Below are positions 1-7,877 of a stretch of 64,000 bases of DNA, piece after piece; positions within the stretch are counted from its first letter, which is position 1; each line of letters starts with the position of its first letter. The notes under the pieces were generated by a model. That model searched no databases. It saw only the letters and a list, made by a program, of their open reading frames with translations, and was not told the DNA's origin. Origin of the DNA: Flavisolibacter longurius (GTDB taxonomy: Bacteria; Bacteroidota; Bacteroidia; Chitinophagales; Chitinophagaceae); contig JABUMY010000003.1 in NCBI GenBank assembly GCA_013327885.1, positions 248,001-312,000 of the forward strand, written 5' to 3'. The position numbers and the translations under genes were made by a program.

Positions 1-670
1 GCCCCTGCTTTTTCTGCTTGAGATCGTTTTTCGTACCCTGATCATGTACAGTTATACCGTGCTACTCCTGCGCTTTTTGGGAAAGCGGGGAATGGGGCAG
101 CTTTCCATGTTGGAACTGGCGATCATCATTTCCTTTGGTTCGGCTGTTGGCGATCCGATGGTGGGTGCCGATATGCCTATTATTCATGGTTTGGTGGCAA
201 TTACTTTCATCGCCATTTTCCAGGTGGTGCTGGAGCGGTTCATCAACCGCAACCGCAAAGTAGAGGCGGTGATGGAAGGCTCACCTAACCTGGTGGTGAG
301 TGAAGGGGTTATTATTTGGGAATGCATGAAACGCGATAACATTTCCAAGGAAGACCTTTTTCGTGCCTTGCGCGGAAAGGACGTGCAGCATTTGGGAGAA
401 GTGCACAAAGCTTTTTTTGAAACTTCCGGCACCATTTCTGTCTTCTTTCGGTCGCCCAAAAAAGTGCAACCCGGGTTAACCGTGTTGCCCGATGAAATGA
501 TTGAGCCGGAAGGGATCGTCAAGGAAGGTGAACTGGTGCAACAAAGCGAAACCTATTGTTGCCTGGATTGTGGCAACCATAAACATTTCCAGAAAGGGGA
601 GGTTGCTGCTACCTGTGACTTATGCGGCGGCAAACGGTGGGTAGAGGCGGTGCATCATCAATCCTATTGA
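1..670 (+). CDS. DUF421 (YetF-like) membrane protein, 5' end outside window
   Basis: This is the end of a YetF/DUF421-type inner-membrane protein: hydrophobic segments followed by a small soluble alpha/beta domain. The frame is open from base 2 with hydrophobic residues (PLLFLLEIVF) before the first ATG at 44, so the real start lies upstream of the window. LRFLGKRGMGQLS and VMEGSPNLVV fit the family. After the core there is an extra tail with two CxxC pairs (CLDC and CDLC) that looks like a zinc ribbon. The family's biochemical role is not settled. It converges on the next gene with 80 bases between them. Confidence 0.85.
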   Translation, partial: PLLFLLEIVFRTLIMYSYTVLLLRFLGKRGMGQLSMLELAIIISFGSAVGDPMVGADMPIIHGLVAITFIAIFQVVLERFINRNRKVEAVMEGSPNLVVSEGVIIWECMKRDNISKEDLFRALRGKDVQHLGEVHKAFFETSGTISVFFRSPKKVQPGLTVLPDEMIEPEGIVKEGELVQQSETYCCLDCGNHKHFQKGEVAATCDLCGGKRWVEAVHHQSY

Positions 671-750
671 GGCCGATCGCTTGTTTTTAGGCTATACATT
701 ACTGATAGTTTGCATCGGCAATTCAAAATCAGGAGCAATACGCAGATTGT

Positions 751-3195
751 CTAATTGGTTTGCACTCGTTGTTTTTCTTCTTCAGACCCGGTTACCCGTT
801 TCCTGCCTTCTTTTATATTGTTGTTGCCAAAACGCCTTGTGTACGTAAGCTTAAACGTTGTGACGGCAAACCGCAGGTTGGTGTTGGTGACCAAATTGTG
901 TTCAGGCGCATCAATGGAGCCACGGTACCGCGGCGGACCGGAGACATCCGTGATATTCAGCGACAGCGCCCCGCCATTGCCGCTAAGCTTTTTCTGCAGG
1001 CCGAAATTGAGCGAAGCAAAGGGTTTCACCTGGTAAATGCCAAACATGCCGCCGGTTAAATAGAAAGCGGAAAGCTCCGTGGTAAAATTTTGGGGCAAAG
1101 TAAACGACTGTGTGCTGGAGATCACCAGGTTTAGTGCTTTTATCGATAGCGGTGCGCCTTTGTATTGCGCATCCAGGTCCATTTTATTTCCCGACAGGTT
1201 GTTTTGCATGTTCCACCAGCCAGTAACGGTGATGGGTAGGGTAATGCTGGCGGATATGAGCTTACGGCCTTTTTGGTTTTCGGCGACCAGGGTTTGTTTA
1301 TTGCTGGCAGGATCCACCTGCGGCGTAAAATTGGTAATGGTGTTTTTCTCCGCCGTATACGAAAGCGAAAAAACGGCCCGTTTCAAAATAAAATCTCCTT
1401 TTACGCTGTTGGCTGTTGCGGGCTGCAAAGCGGCATTGCCGGAGAAAAACGTGTTGGGATCCACGAAGTAAACAAACGGTGCCATGTTGTTAAAGGTGGG
1501 CCGGGTGATGCGCCGGTTGTAGGAAAGGTTCACCGTGCTTTTTTCGCTGATGGTGTGACTTAAGAAAAACGTGGGAAAGAGGTTACCGTACTTTCTGTCG
1601 ACAATGTTTTTTACCGTTTCCGAACCCAGGTTGGAGGTGGTGTATTCGTAACGCAAGCCGGCTTTGGCCGATGTTTTTGCGCCCAAATGAAAATTCAGGG
1701 ATGTATAGGCTGCCAGGATCTTTTCTTCGAGGTTGTGCTTCGAGGTAAACGCCGGGTCGGCCACCCAGTTATTCTGCACGCCTCTTTCCACCAGCACATC
1801 GTTGATGAAACTGGAGAAGGTTGTTTTTACACCGCTCTCCAGGTCGGCTTTCTTACTCAGCCGCTTGTTGTAATCTGCAGACACTACCCAAAAACGTATC
1901 GGTGTTTCCTTAAAGCTGCGTGTCTTGTCGCTGTAAATAAAGCTGCCATCGCCCCGGAAAAACTGGTTGAAATAATCAAGTGTGTTGACATCCTTGTAAT
2001 ACATGCGGTCAACATTCAGCGTCAGGCGTTCGTCTGCCCTAAGCTGCTGTTGCAAGTTTAGATTGATGCTGTAATTATCGAGCGGATGACGCTCCGGGTT
2101 GTCAATTTGCATGACGGTGTCCAGTACGTTGTTGGCATACAGCATGGTGCGGTTCACCGCTTCCATACCATACATGTTACTGAAACCAGAAAGGAGCAGG
2201 CCAATAACCGTTTTGCGTCCCGCATCAAAGTCAATACCGATCCTGCCGTTATGGTTGCGCCGGAAATCTTCCCGCAGGCTGTGCATCCGGTTCTCCGTTG
2301 TTACAGCGCCGTTCATCACCTTGCGGTACAACACGGCATCAACGCTGGGCTCAAACCGGTAGAATGAATAGTCGCCGAAAATATTCCAGCGGCCCACACG
2401 GTGATTCAGGTTGAAGCTGCCGGCGGTTACCGGTCCGCCTTTGAGGCCATAGCCACCGGTTACCGAAAGTGAACCGTTGGTGCCATTATTGCTATTTTTC
2501 TTCAATACAATATTGATAAAGCCGGCGTTGCCTTCCGCATCAAAATTGGCCGGCGGTGTGGTGATCAGCTCGATCTTTTCAATGTTGGCCGAGCTCATAC
2601 CAGCCAGCATTTGCACCAACGCCTCGATGGGCATGCGGCTCAATTTCCCGTTCAGCATAATGGACACACCTTCTTTTCCGCTCATGGAAATGGAGTTGTT
2701 TTGCTGGTTGACGATAATGCCCGGCGAACGCATTAAAATATCCAGCGCTGTACTGCCGGCATTGGTAATGCTGCTGGACACGTTGATCACCATGCGGTCG
2801 ATCTGTTGCTCAAAAAGCGGCTTTTTGGCCGATACGGTTAGGTTCTGCAATACCGATTCTTTTTCGGACACAGTGATGGCCGGCAATTGTAAATTATCTC
2901 TTGTATTGGCGGGAGAAACGAGCTGGTAAACATTTTTAAAGCCACTATAACTTACTTGTACCAAATAGTTGCCCGTTGCTACCTGGTCAAATACAAATTG
3001 TCCTGACTTTGTGGTAACAGATCCTTTGACCAATGCCGAATCCTTTGCCTGGAGCAGGAGGACACTGGCTTCGGAAAGAGGATTTTTTTTGTCGTCCAGC
3101 ACCGATCCGCGAATGGTGGTTTGTGCTTGTGCGATGGTAACGGTCAGGCACAGAACGAAAGCGGTGCCGGCAAAAGAATGGGCTGCTTTTCTCAT
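751..3195 (-). CDS. TonB-plug outer-membrane beta-barrel family protein
   Basis: The 814-residue product begins with a signal peptide ending near AQAQ, followed by a carboxypeptidase-regulatory-like beta-sandwich (about residues 26-105), a plug-like domain (about 120-235, with ILMRSPGIIV and KEGVSIMLNGK) and a long C-terminal barrel. This is the outer-membrane-protein beta-barrel group of Bacteroidota, related to TonB-dependent receptors but without a SusD partner. The substrate cannot be read from sequence. The gene diverges from the TetR cluster across about 220 bases, so one of those regulators could control it; this is inference. A relative with the same architecture lies at 53995-56457. 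Confidence 0.85.
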   Translation of the reverse strand: MRKAAHSFAGTAFVLCLTVTIAQAQTTIRGSVLDDKKNPLSEASVLLLQAKDSALVKGSVTTKSGQFVFDQVATGNYLVQVSYSGFKNVYQLVSPANTRDNLQLPAITVSEKESVLQNLTVSAKKPLFEQQIDRMVINVSSSITNAGSTALDILMRSPGIIVNQQNNSISMSGKEGVSIMLNGKLSRMPIEALVQMLAGMSSANIEKIELITTPPANFDAEGNAGFINIVLKKNSNNGTNGSLSVTGGYGLKGGPVTAGSFNLNHRVGRWNIFGDYSFYRFEPSVDAVLYRKVMNGAVTTENRMHSLREDFRRNHNGRIGIDFDAGRKTVIGLLLSGFSNMYGMEAVNRTMLYANNVLDTVMQIDNPERHPLDNYSINLNLQQQLRADERLTLNVDRMYYKDVNTLDYFNQFFRGDGSFIYSDKTRSFKETPIRFWVVSADYNKRLSKKADLESGVKTTFSSFINDVLVERGVQNNWVADPAFTSKHNLEEKILAAYTSLNFHLGAKTSAKAGLRYEYTTSNLGSETVKNIVDRKYGNLFPTFFLSHTISEKSTVNLSYNRRITRPTFNNMAPFVYFVDPNTFFSGNAALQPATANSVKGDFILKRAVFSLSYTAEKNTITNFTPQVDPASNKQTLVAENQKGRKLISASITLPITVTGWWNMQNNLSGNKMDLDAQYKGAPLSIKALNLVISSTQSFTLPQNFTTELSAFYLTGGMFGIYQVKPFASLNFGLQKKLSGNGGALSLNITDVSGPPRYRGSIDAPEHNLVTNTNLRFAVTTFKLTYTRRFGNNNIKEGRKRVTGSEEEKQRVQTN

Positions 3196-3414
3196 AACAA
3201 TCGTTTTAAATGGCAGAAAGGAACGGGAGGGAAGTTATCAGGGGTATAACAAATTAAAAATAATTAAAATAAGTACGATATACGAACCGCTTGTCAAATT
3301 ATGGAAGGTGTAACGGTTTTTTTGAGGGGCCGCAAGAATCAGTGCTTTGATGATTGGTAATTAGGGAGACGTTGTTCAAACACTCTATTTTAAAATTCCG
3401 TTTCTTTGTTTGGA

Positions 3415-4029
3415 ATGGCACAGGATCAAAAGCAGGAGGCGATCATTGAAGCGGCGATAAAACGATTTGCGCATTTTGGTGTGGCTAAAACCACTATGAC
3501 GGAGATTGCTACGGATCTTTCGCTTTCCAAGGCTTCGCTGTATTATTATTTCCCCGACAAGCTAAACCTGTACGCTGCTGTTTTTACCACCATCACCAGT
3601 GCCGGTGCCGATGCGCTGGATGCACAACTGGCGCAGGAACCCGATCCGTTTAAAGCCATTGCCCATTTTTTAGAGCGCCGCACCGAGTTCATCATCAAGT
3701 ACCACAACATCCTTGTTTACCTGCGAACGTTCAGTCCTACCACCATCCCTGCCGAATTGCAGCCGGTGTTTGCCCAGCTAAAAAAGCGGGAGCTGCAGCG
3801 CCTGACCCTTATCATTGACAAAGGCGTGCAAAGCGGCCTTTTTCATATTGGCGATGCCCGGAAAACGGCTGAGCTTTTTTTCGACTTCCTCGAAGGCTTC
3901 CGCATTTCGGTGCTGCACAACAGTCCCAACTTCTTCCCCGACAAAAAACAATTCCAGAGCATTTTGAAGAAAGAGCTGGAATTCACGTCCATTTTTTTCA
4001 ATGGCTTAACAATTCCACAACAGAACTAA
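3415..4029 (+). CDS. TetR/AcrR family regulator, first of three in tandem
   Basis: The 204-residue product has an N-terminal TetR helix-turn-helix (about residues 5-50, FGVAKTTMTEIATDLSLS then KASLYYYFPDK) and an all-helical ligand-binding C-terminal domain. A TTG at 3406 would add three residues, but the ATG at 3415 gives the usual TetR N-terminus. The HTH closely matches that of the next gene (FAHFGVAKTTMTEIATDLS against FSHFGIAKTTLTEVADDLS), which suggests tandem duplication. It is the first gene of a run leading into an RND efflux operon, so it probably represses that operon, itself, or the divergent outer-membrane gene. Confidence 0.85.
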   Translation: MAQDQKQEAIIEAAIKRFAHFGVAKTTMTEIATDLSLSKASLYYYFPDKLNLYAAVFTTITSAGADALDAQLAQEPDPFKAIAHFLERRTEFIIKYHNILVYLRTFSPTTIPAELQPVFAQLKKRELQRLTLIIDKGVQSGLFHIGDARKTAELFFDFLEGFRISVLHNSPNFFPDKKQFQSILKKELEFTSIFFNGLTIPQQN

Positions 4030-4044
4030 ATTTTTTTGTTGTAC

Positions 4045-4089
4045 TTTTGACTTTTAAATCAAAAAAGTCAGATAGTCAAAAAGTCAAAA
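4045..4089. promoter_or_regulatory. Inverted repeat at the start codon of the second TetR gene
   Basis: TTTTGACTTTT (4045-4055) and its exact reverse complement AAAAGTCAAAA (4079-4089) form 11-base arms. The right arm ends on the first base of the ATG. AGTCA also recurs between the arms. This could be an autoregulatory operator for a TetR protein, or just one of the short-word repeat tracts common in this genome. Confidence 0.35.
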
Positions 4090-4703
4090 TGAAAGTGGAA
4101 AGCAACGTGAAGCAGGATCAGATTGTGGAAGCGGCCCTACGCCGGTTTTCGCATTTCGGGATTGCGAAGACCACGCTGACGGAAGTGGCGGACGACTTGT
4201 CTGTTACCAAACAGGTGTTGTCGTACTACTTCCATGACAAACAAAGCCTGGTCAACGCCGTCATCGACAAACTGAAAAGGGATTATATACAACAGCTAAA
4301 AGCCCAAATGGAGGCCTCCCGCAACGTAGAAGAAGGCCTTTTGAAGCTCACCGAAGTAAAGGGTGATTTTTTCGAGAAATACTATATGCTGGTGATGGGA
4401 ATCGATCACCTGGAACTGGCCCGCAACGAAGACGCGGTGGCCTGGCGCAAGCGCTTTGCCATCAAGGAGCTGGCGCTGGTGAAAAGCCTGTTTGAGAATG
4501 GTATGAAAACCGGTGAGTTGCGGCCGCTGGATGCACAGAAGACCGGCAACCTGCTGCTGGAAACGCTGTATGCGTTTTCGCGGTGTGTAAAAGACCGCGG
4601 CGCCCTGCCGGATGCCGATGCTTTCCGGGAAGTGATGACCAAGCAGCGGGAAGTGACCAAATTATTTTACCAGGGAATAAAAGCAGAAACATGGGCGAAC
4701 TGA
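4089..4703 (+). CDS. TetR/AcrR family regulator, second of three in tandem
   Basis: This 204-residue TetR-type repressor has its HTH at about residues 8-55 (RFSHFGIAKTTLTEVADDLS, then QVLSYYFHDK). A TTG at 4047 is in frame but would add a lysine-rich leader, so the ATG at 4089 is preferred. It follows the first TetR gene by about 60 bases and overlaps the third by 13. The N-terminal half closely resembles the first regulator while the ligand domain differs more, which fits duplication followed by a change of effector. Its target is probably the downstream efflux operon. Confidence 0.85.
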   Translation: MKVESNVKQDQIVEAALRRFSHFGIAKTTLTEVADDLSVTKQVLSYYFHDKQSLVNAVIDKLKRDYIQQLKAQMEASRNVEEGLLKLTEVKGDFFEKYYMLVMGIDHLELARNEDAVAWRKRFAIKELALVKSLFENGMKTGELRPLDAQKTGNLLLETLYAFSRCVKDRGALPDADAFREVMTKQREVTKLFYQGIKAETWAN

Positions 4704-5302
4704 TTGTGACAAAGGCAAAAGAGCTTTTTTTCTCTTACGGATTAAAAAGCGTTTCGATGGACGACCTGGCCCGCATGGCCGGTATCTCCAAAAAAACCAT
4801 CTACCAGAGTTTTGAAGACAAAGCTGCGCTGGTGAACCGGATCGTGGATGATCTGATCGACTGTCACCACCAGCTGTTTAACACCTGTCAAACAGAAGCG
4901 GTTGACGCCATCGACGAAGTGTTCCGGCAGTCAAACGCCCCGTTTGAAACCTGGGCCGCCGTTACGCCGGGCTTTTTTTACGAGCTGGAAAAATTCTTCC
5001 CTGAAGCCTGGAAAAAATTGGAAAGCCACCGCGATACCGTACTCAAGCCGGGTATCATGAAAAACCTGGAATGGGGAAAGTCGGAAGGTCTTTACCGCGA
5101 AGAGATGAACATATCCTTTATTGCCGAACTCCGCATACACCAACTGACCAATGCCCTGCAACCCGCTGGCTTTACGGCTGCCCGGGTGAGTGTAAGCCAG
5201 TTGATTAACGAGCTCACTATTTTTTATCTCCATGGTATTACCACAGAAAAAGGAAAAAAAAGACTCATTAAATATTTAAAGAACAGTAATGAAAACAAGT
5301 AG
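4691..5302 (+). CDS. TetR/AcrR family regulator, third of three in tandem
   Basis: This 203-residue product starts at the ATG at 4691, inside the end of the preceding gene. The HTH spans about residues 3-48 (YGLKSVSMDDLARMAGISKK then TIYQSFEDK). It is less like the first two than they are to each other. Its end overlaps the annotated TolC start by 14 bases, so it is probably co-transcribed with the efflux genes. A single efflux operon usually has one local TetR; three in series could give layered or multi-ligand control. Confidence 0.85.
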   Translation: MGELIVTKAKELFFSYGLKSVSMDDLARMAGISKKTIYQSFEDKAALVNRIVDDLIDCHHQLFNTCQTEAVDAIDEVFRQSNAPFETWAAVTPGFFYELEKFFPEAWKKLESHRDTVLKPGIMKNLEWGKSEGLYREEMNISFIAELRIHQLTNALQPAGFTAARVSVSQLINELTIFYLHGITTEKGKKRLIKYLKNSNENK

Positions 5303-6680
5303 AGTAGCTAACAAGATGAATGGCGCAAAGCAGTGGCTGTTGCTGCTGCTGGCATCTGTTGTGTCGGTGGGGGCAATGGCCCAGGAGCCGGTGCAACTGA
5401 ACCTGAAGGATGCCCTGAAATATGCGCTGGAAGCCAACCAAAATGCACGAAAGGCAAAGCTGGATGTTGAGAACAGCGAATACCAGATCGACGAAGTGCG
5501 TTCGCAGGCCCTGCCGCAGATCAATGGTTCAGGAGGTTTAACGTATAACCCGCTTTTGCAAAAAAGTGCCCTGCCCAACATTTTTGGCGCCAACCCCAAT
5601 CCCAACGAAACGATCCTGCTGGCCTTTGGGCAAAAATGGAATGCCAACGCAGGTCTTTCGCTGACACAGAACCTGTTTAATAAATCGGTGTTCACCGGGC
5701 TGGATGCAGCCAAAGCGGCCCGTGAGTTTTACCGCATCAGCCAGCAACTGACCGAAGAGCAGGTGCTGGAGCAGGTGGCCACCAATTACTACCAGGTGCT
5801 GGTACAGCGCCAGCAGGTAGGCGTACTGGATTCTACCATCCGCAACTCGCAAAGGGTGCAGCGTATTTTGGAAGGACAGTTCAATGCCGGCCTGGCCAAG
5901 AAGATCGATGTGGACCGCATTGCCGTCAACATCAACAACCTGCAAAGCCAGCGGCAGCAGCTCCTGAACGGTGTGGCCCTGCTGGAAAACCAGTTGAAGT
6001 TTTACATGGGAATGCCCATCAATACACCCATCATCATTCCCGAAGCGGAGATCCGCTCCATTCAGCCGCAGGCGGTTGGCATGGACGCAACCATCGCTGC
6101 CGATAACCGTACCGAAGTGCGTCTCCTGCGCAAACAGGAAGACCTGCTGAATTACCAGAAGGAATCGATCAAGGCCGAATATTATCCCAGCCTTTCGCTC
6201 GGTAGTAACTATTCTTACCAGGGCATCGGTAACAGCATGCCTATCGGTAAAGGACAGGCCAAAGGCGTGAACTGGTTTGATGTAGCCTCGGTAAGCTTGA
6301 ACCTGCGGATACCCATCTTTAATGGCGGCGCTACCAAGTCGCGGATAAAGCAAACGGAAGTAAGCATTAAGAAAGTGGAAGAAGACATTGCCAATACAAA
6401 GCTGGGTCTTGACCTTGCTTTTGAAAATGCGAAAACGCAGATCAACAATAGCATCATCACACTGAATGCGCAGCGCAAAAACGTGCAACTGGCGCAGGAT
6501 GTGTTCAGCAATACACAGAACAACTACAACAACGGCCTCGCCTCGCTGACCGACCTGCTGAATGCAGAAACCTCGCTGACCGAAGCCAATAATAATTATT
6601 CATCAGCCCTGCTCAACTACCGCGTTGCGGAGATCCAACTGATCAAGAGCCAGGGAGCCTTAAAATCGTTAATCAACTAA
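5289..6680 (+). CDS. TolC family outer-membrane efflux protein
   Basis: The 463-residue product is the outer-membrane channel of a tripartite pump. A signal peptide (MNGAKQWLLLLLASVVSVGA) is followed by the two outer-membrane-efflux repeats of long helices (about residues 35-230 and 250-455), with motifs such as LKDALKYALEANQNARKAKL and NNYNNGLASLTDLLNAE. The start may be 5289, overlapping the TetR stop, or the in-frame ATG at 5316 just before the signal peptide. It is followed after 13 bases by the adaptor gene. Confidence 0.92.
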   Translation: MKTSRVANKMNGAKQWLLLLLASVVSVGAMAQEPVQLNLKDALKYALEANQNARKAKLDVENSEYQIDEVRSQALPQINGSGGLTYNPLLQKSALPNIFGANPNPNETILLAFGQKWNANAGLSLTQNLFNKSVFTGLDAAKAAREFYRISQQLTEEQVLEQVATNYYQVLVQRQQVGVLDSTIRNSQRVQRILEGQFNAGLAKKIDVDRIAVNINNLQSQRQQLLNGVALLENQLKFYMGMPINTPIIIPEAEIRSIQPQAVGMDATIAADNRTEVRLLRKQEDLLNYQKESIKAEYYPSLSLGSNYSYQGIGNSMPIGKGQAKGVNWFDVASVSLNLRIPIFNGGATKSRIKQTEVSIKKVEEDIANTKLGLDLAFENAKTQINNSIITLNAQRKNVQLAQDVFSNTQNNYNNGLASLTDLLNAETSLTEANNNYSSALLNYRVAEIQLIKSQGALKSLIN

Positions 6681-6693
6681 AGCAGATATAAAC

Positions 6694-7773
6694 ATGAGAA
6701 AGAAGAAAATCATTCGTGCTTTCATCACCGTTGCCATTATCACCGGTGTGCTGTTCCTCATTGGATCGGTGCTGGCCAACAATAAAAAGAAGAACGCGGA
6801 AAAAACAGCTGTTGTTGCCGAAATGGCCAGTGGCGACATCGCGGTTCGGGTAAGCCCGGTTGGAAAAGAAACCCTGTCACTGGACTTTAGCGCCAACGGT
6901 AATTTTCAGCCGGCACAGCAAATGAATTTTGCTGCCGAGAATAGTGGACGTGTTACCCGTGTGCTGGTAGATGAAGGCAGTTATGTTCGGGTGGGTCAAA
7001 CCTTGGCCATCATTAAAACCGATGTGCTGAACATTGATCTCGAATCGGCCCAGGCAGCCTATCAAAATGCCTTACGCGACAAGCAGCGCTACGAGAACGC
7101 TTACCAAACCGGTGGTGTTACGCAACAGCAGTTGGATGGTGCCAAGCTGGCTCTGGAGAATGCCGAAGCCAGGGTAGCGCAGGCAAGGGTTCGTATCAGC
7201 GATGCCAATATCAAATCCTCTATCAATGGTATCGTGAACAAGCGATTCATTGAGCCCGGTGCCGTGGTTAGCCCCGGTACGCAATTATTTGAGCTGGTGA
7301 ATGTATCCAAGCTGAAACTCGCTATCACGGTAAATGAAACACAGGTTGCCAACCTGAAGCTTGGAGACAAAGTAGAAGTGAAAGCAAGCGTTTTCCCCGA
7401 CCTCACGTTTGGTGGAACGGTAAAGTTCATTGCTCCCAAAGCGGATGCGTCGCTCAACTTCCCTGTGGAAATCGAAGTGGCCAGCAATCCTGGTAACAAG
7501 CTGAAAGCCGGTATGTATGGCACGGCCATCTTCAGCTTTGGCAATACCGCGCCGGTGATCATGATTCCCCGCTCAGCCTTTGTGGGCAGCGTTAGCGCCA
7601 ACCAGGTATTTGTAGTAGAAGGTGGCAACACCGCCCGCCTGCGCAATGTGATTGCCGGTCGTGTGCTGGGTGACAAAGTAGAGATCCTGCAAGGACTGAA
7701 CGAAGGTGAGAGTATTATTACCAGCGGCCAGATCAACCTGGCGGATGGCAGCAAGATCACTCCGATCAAATAA
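6694..7773 (+). CDS. RND efflux periplasmic adaptor (membrane fusion protein)
   Basis: The 359-residue product links the RND pump to TolC. Residues about 8-28 form an N-terminal membrane anchor. Then come a lipoyl/barrel-sandwich half (NSGRVTRVLVDEGSYVRVGQ, about 85-105), a helical hairpin (about 110-165), the second lipoyl half (NGIVNKRFIEPGAVVSPGTQ), a beta-barrel domain and a membrane-proximal domain. It belongs to the HlyD/MexA-type family and lies between the channel and pump genes. Confidence 0.92.
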   Translation: MRKKKIIRAFITVAIITGVLFLIGSVLANNKKKNAEKTAVVAEMASGDIAVRVSPVGKETLSLDFSANGNFQPAQQMNFAAENSGRVTRVLVDEGSYVRVGQTLAIIKTDVLNIDLESAQAAYQNALRDKQRYENAYQTGGVTQQQLDGAKLALENAEARVAQARVRISDANIKSSINGIVNKRFIEPGAVVSPGTQLFELVNVSKLKLAITVNETQVANLKLGDKVEVKASVFPDLTFGGTVKFIAPKADASLNFPVEIEVASNPGNKLKAGMYGTAIFSFGNTAPVIMIPRSAFVGSVSANQVFVVEGGNTARLRNVIAGRVLGDKVEILQGLNEGESIITSGQINLADGSKITPIK

Positions 7774-7790
7774 TGATTCGTGTGCGGAAT

Positions 7791-7856
7791 GTAGGAACAC
7801 GCCGTTGGCGTGTCCACCAAAGAAATGTTACGTAGGGACACGCTCCTGGCGTGTCC
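7791..7856. repeat. Two palindromic repeat copies between adaptor and pump genes
   Basis: Two related palindromes occupy the 104-base gap. Copy 1 (7791-7815) starts GTAGGAACACGCC and closes GGCGTGTCC. Copy 2 (7832-7856) starts GTAGGG and has exact arms GGACACGC / GCGTGTCC around TCCTG. Two further members lie after the pump gene (11194-11218 and 11258-11281). The arms differ between copies in a paired way, so the hairpin itself appears to be conserved. Confidence 0.75.
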
Positions 7857-7877
7857 TATCAAACAAACAGACAAAAA

